The translations under genes and the position numbers were made by a program. A stretch of DNA of 64,000 bases, taken from the NCBI RefSeq assembly GCF_051055405.1, contig NZ_CP167068.1, positions 682,001 through 746,000 on the forward strand, in the 5' to 3' direction. The notes under the pieces are model-generated. The model made no database searches, was not told the origin of the DNA, and saw only the letters and a list, made by a program, of their open reading frames with translations. Origin of the DNA: Pseudolachnospira sp051055405 (GTDB taxonomy: Bacteria > Bacillota > Clostridia > Lachnospirales > Lachnospiraceae). This document shows positions 61,132 to 64,000 of the stretch, in pieces; within the stretch, counting starts at the first letter, position 1, and every line of letters begins with the position of its first letter.

Positions 61132-62247
61132 ATGAAAAAAATTGGAGTTCTTTTACTAAGTGGAATTCTCGGATTGAGCATGACAGGCTGTTCTTCCAGC
61201 GCTCTGAAGCAGCCGGAGACAACGGCCGCTGAGACAAAGGCGGAGGCGACGGAAGCCACGACGGCTGCCGGCGCGGAAACTTCCGCGGCTTCGGAAGCGG
61301 GCGGCGAATATGAGCAGGTTACCATTCGTCTGGCCCATACGTCTCAGGAGAGCGATACGGACCCTTACCACTATGCGGCACTTCAGATCAAGAGTATGTT
61401 GGAAGAGCGGACAGGCGGCGCGGTAACCGTAGAAATTTATCCGAACTCTCAGTACGGAAACGAGCGGGAAATGTTTGAAGGCGTGATGATGGGAACCGTG
61501 GATATGGCCATCATGACGGCTGCCAATATCTCGGAATTTGCACCGGCTTTCCGGGCGGTAGACCTGCCGTTTATCTTCCCCAGCTCGGAAGCTGCCTGGG
61601 CGGCTTTGGACGGACCTGCCGGAACTGCCATCGGGGACACTCTGAAGGATGTTGGTGTGAAAGGCCTGGCTTGGGGCGAAACTGGTTTCCGTCAGATGGT
61701 GACCAATGGCCATGGAATCAAAGCTACGGCAGATTTCAATGGAATGAAAGTTCGTTCGGTGGAAAATGAGATCTATGTGAAGGCTTATTCCGCTTGGGGC
61801 GCGAATCCGTCTCCCCTTTCCTGGTCTGAAACTTTAACTGCGTTCCAGCAGGGCGCCATCGATGGATTTGACGTTCCGATCAGTATCGTATATGGAAGCA
61901 GCATTTTTGATATGGCGGACTATTGTTCTCTGACCAACCAGTTCTACAATGGCCAGTATCACGTGGCAAATCTGGCGTGGTTTGAAGGCCTTAGCCCCGA
62001 ACTGCAGGAGTTGATTCAGGAAGTCGTAAAGGAAGCGGCGGACAAGGAGCGTCAGTTCCTGAAAGAACAGGAAGCCAACTGGATTCAGGGCTGCGAGGAA
62101 AAAGGTATGAAGGTGGTTCGCACGGAAGAGATCGATCTTGCTTCTTTCCAGGATGCGATCAAAGATATGTACGACGAGTATGCCAAGTCCATCGGCGGCA
62201 CCTATGTACAGGATCTGATGGCGGCGGCTTCGGCGGCAGCCCAGTAA
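61132..62247 (+). CDS. dctP: TRAP transporter solute-binding lipoprotein
   Basis: This 371-residue protein is a DctP-type binding protein with a lipoprotein signal (MTGC, Cys20) and a Thr/Glu/Ala linker. Core motifs are VEIYPNSQYGNEREMFEGVM, LAWGETGFRQMVTNGHGIKA with the carboxylate-binding Arg region, and SWSETLTAFQQGAIDGFDVP. It binds an organic acid outside the cell for DctQM. AAAGGAAAAAAGT precedes the ATG. Confidence 0.94.
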   Translation: MKKIGVLLLSGILGLSMTGCSSSALKQPETTAAETKAEATEATTAAGAETSAASEAGGEYEQVTIRLAHTSQESDTDPYHYAALQIKSMLEERTGGAVTVEIYPNSQYGNEREMFEGVMMGTVDMAIMTAANISEFAPAFRAVDLPFIFPSSEAAWAALDGPAGTAIGDTLKDVGVKGLAWGETGFRQMVTNGHGIKATADFNGMKVRSVENEIYVKAYSAWGANPSPLSWSETLTAFQQGAIDGFDVPISIVYGSSIFDMADYCSLTNQFYNGQYHVANLAWFEGLSPELQELIQEVVKEAADKERQFLKEQEANWIQGCEEKGMKVVRTEEIDLASFQDAIKDMYDEYAKSIGGTYVQDLMAAASAAAQ

Positions 62248-62269
62248 TAAGGAAAAGAGAGGGTGTGAA

Positions 62270-62776
62270 ATGAAAAAATTGGCCGAAGGCTATGGAAAGG
62301 CCTGCAACTGTGTGAATCGGATCCTTGGCTTTTTGATTGTGCTTCTTTTTGCAGCCATGTTTGGTTCTTGTATCTTACAGGTCGTGACCCGTTATGTACT
62401 GAATAATTCCCTGGTATGGACCGATGAACTAGCCAGATACACCTTTATCTGGGGAAATATGCTGGGAGCGGCGTACTGCACCTGGACCTTCGGCCATGCT
62501 ACGTTGACGGTCTGCCTGGACCGTTTCCCTGCGGGGGTTCGTAGAATCCTTCAGATTCTGACGTACCTGCTGGTAGCGGCGATTGGCTGTGTGCTGGTGG
62601 TGGCGGGGATTCGCCTCATGCCGGTAGTGGCGGTTCAGAAAAGCCCGGCGCTGCATCTGCCCATGCGGTATGTCTATTCCTCTGTTCTGGTGGGAGGCGT
62701 GCTTTTTGTCCTCTATTCCATCGGGCATATTTTGAATTTTCTCGGCGGAGAGCCGGCAGCAAAGGAGGAAGTATAA
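62270..62776 (+). CDS. dctQ: TRAP transporter small permease
   Basis: This 168-residue protein has four membrane helices and the DctQ signature VTRYVLNNSLVWTDELARYT and FIWGNMLGAAYCTWTFGHAT. It partners DctM. Its stop codon overlaps the ATG of dctM (TAATG). Confidence 0.93.
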   Translation: MKKLAEGYGKACNCVNRILGFLIVLLFAAMFGSCILQVVTRYVLNNSLVWTDELARYTFIWGNMLGAAYCTWTFGHATLTVCLDRFPAGVRRILQILTYLLVAAIGCVLVVAGIRLMPVVAVQKSPALHLPMRYVYSSVLVGGVLFVLYSIGHILNFLGGEPAAKEEV

Positions 62777-64000
62777 TGGGCTTACTGCTTTTTGGAAGTT
62801 TACTATTGATGATGTTTTTGGGAGTCCCCATTGCCTTTGCGATTCTGGGCAGTGGAACATTGACGCTCCTTTGTACGCAGCTGCAGCCCTTGACGGTAGT
62901 TGCGCAAAAGCTGGTGAACGGGCTGGATTCTTTTCCGCTGATCGCGGTTCCTCTGTTTATTTTTGCAGGAAATCTGATGGATCGGGGAGGCATCTCCAAA
63001 CGTCTGGTGGATTGGTGTGAGTCCCTGACCGGCGGTTTCACCGGAGGCCTCGGGGCTGCCGCAGTGGTTACCTGCGCGGTCTTTGCGGCTCTGACTGGTT
63101 CTGGCCCGGCTACAGTAGCGGCAGTCGGAAGTATCATGATTCCTTCTATGGTGGAAAAGGGATATGAAAAGCATCGGGCGACCGGATTGGTCACCAGCGC
63201 GGGAGCTCTGGGACCGATTATTCCCCCTTCCACACCGATGATCATCTATGGGTGCACTATGGGAGTTTCTATCCCGTATATGTTTATGGGAGGAGTCCTG
63301 CCGGGGGCTTTGATCGCTCTGGCGCTGATTGTGGTGAATTATGTGACGGCCAGAAAGAATCCGGCGCTGCGGAATGCGGCGAAAACGAAGTTCTCTTTCC
63401 GGAATTTTGGAAAAGCTACAGTTCGTTCTTTCCCTACGCTGTTGATGCCGCTGATTATTCTGGGAGGAATTTATGGAGGCGTCTTTACGCCAACAGAGGC
63501 TGCTGCGGTAGCCTGTGTGTATGGTTTGATTTTAAGCGTAGGCGTTTACCGGGAGATCCGTCCCAAAGAACTGCCGGAGATCGTGATTTCTTCGATGAAG
63601 ATCTCCGCTATGGCTGTATTCATCTGCGGCTGTGCAAACTTACTTAGCTTTATTTTGACCAACTCCAAGATGGCAAATGCGATCACCAATGCGATTGTAT
63701 CCAATGTATCTTCGCCCTATGGTTATCTGGCCATTTTGATCGTACTTTTGCTGATCGTGGGCTGTTTCCTGGACGTGTTGGCGGCCATTTTGATTCTGGC
63801 TCCCATGCTGATTCCGGCGGGCGTGGCCCTCGGATGGGATCCGTTGTTCTTAGGCTGTCTGTTCTGTATTGTGTTGGTAATCGGATTGATTACGCCTCCT
63901 TTTGGCGTAAATCTGTTTACGGCGACGGCCATTGCCGATTTGAAATTTGAACAGGTAGTAAAGGGCGTGATGCCGTTTTTGATTGTAGAGGTCATTGCCA
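62776..64000 (+). CDS. dctM: TRAP transporter large permease (3'-partial)
   Basis: The frame from ATG 62776 stays open to the end of the window (408 codons); only the last few residues of a ~425-residue family are missing. It has the DctM layout: MGLLLFGSLLLMMFLGVPIA, the conserved ALTGSGPATVAAVGSIMIPS, AGALGPIIPPSTPMIIYG and ITPPFGVNLFTATAIA. AAAGGAGG lies before the start. Uptake is driven by a Na+ gradient in characterised members. Confidence 0.95.
   Translation, partial: MGLLLFGSLLLMMFLGVPIAFAILGSGTLTLLCTQLQPLTVVAQKLVNGLDSFPLIAVPLFIFAGNLMDRGGISKRLVDWCESLTGGFTGGLGAAAVVTCAVFAALTGSGPATVAAVGSIMIPSMVEKGYEKHRATGLVTSAGALGPIIPPSTPMIIYGCTMGVSIPYMFMGGVLPGALIALALIVVNYVTARKNPALRNAAKTKFSFRNFGKATVRSFPTLLMPLIILGGIYGGVFTPTEAAAVACVYGLILSVGVYREIRPKELPEIVISSMKISAMAVFICGCANLLSFILTNSKMANAITNAIVSNVSSPYGYLAILIVLLLIVGCFLDVLAAILILAPMLIPAGVALGWDPLFLGCLFCIVLVIGLITPPFGVNLFTATAIADLKFEQVVKGVMPFLIVEVIA

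Noticed and set aside
63252..63647. A 131-codon frame inside the last gene of the window.
   Set aside because: It is an out-of-frame shadow of dctM, whose own frame runs open from 62776 to the window end.

Overview
The window is a stretch of chromosome from an anaerobic, spore-forming Gram-positive bacterium of the Clostridia, most likely Lachnospiraceae. I infer this from a V-type ATPase operon of the clostridial/enterococcal kind, a sporulation sigma-K gene, a dgt-dnaG-rpoD block, strong AGGAGG ribosome binding sites, several lipoprotein solute-binding proteins, a YesMN-type two-component system and a class A RNase P RNA. Base composition is close to even, with AT-rich accessory islands. 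No rRNA, tRNA, CRISPR array or complete insertion sequence was seen.

Layout. Bases 1-7264 hold a V-type ATPase operon (I-K-E-C-F-A-B-D), whose rotor subunit keeps the ligands known for Na+ binding. Bases 7582-17051 hold a sugar-uptake locus: response regulator, histidine kinase, a half-dead ABC ATPase, solute-binding lipoprotein, ribose-type ATPase, permease and a serine hydrolase. Bases 17133-20158 hold two nearly identical Rpn-family PD-(D/E)XK nuclease genes on either side of a lipoprotein gene; a third, decayed copy lies at 7320-7456. Bases 20306-25433 hold an MGMT-like protein, a class B sortase, a BlaI-type repressor with an M56 membrane peptidase, a LytTR protein and tmcAL. Bases 25434-28754 are a small graveyard of accessory fragments (toxin-antitoxin-like remnants, a frameshifted AlbA_2-domain gene, an IS256 transposase stub) around rpmF. 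Bases 28755-31277 encode an L,D-transpeptidase with a cytosolic tandem repeat. Then come pduL, sigK, a solo trpB-like gene, an alpha/beta hydrolase and a minus-strand TPR-DUF4037-DUF4125 operon.

Bases 37799-44836 form a core information-processing operon (dgt, dnaG, rpoD, trmK, a Nif3-like gene and a TGS-domain uridine kinase-like gene), starting at a promoter with a perfect 18-bp palindrome at its predicted +1. It is followed by rnpB, an AAA/DUF4143 ATPase, a MATE exporter, a secreted NlpC/P60 protein and a MoxR/VWA pair that ends in a 217-nt near-perfect inverted repeat.

From 52831 the window becomes a carboxylate-uptake and catabolism region: a LysR regulator divergent from aroD-tctC-tctB-tctA-amidohydrolase, then a TauE/SafE exporter, a YcxB-like membrane protein and a TRAP transporter (dctP-dctQ-dctM, the last cut by the window end). 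AroD beside a tripartite tricarboxylate transporter suggests use of a hydroaromatic acid such as quinate or shikimate, but this is inference.

The items I would look at first are the transpeptidase with cytosolic DETRTF repeats, the half-dead ABC protein tied to YesMN, the Rpn pair that differs almost only by silent changes, the BlaI/M56/LytTR module without a penicillin sensor, the amidohydrolase lacking its metal ligands, the G9 tract inside the TRAP promoter spacer, and the long inverted repeat at 52562-52778.
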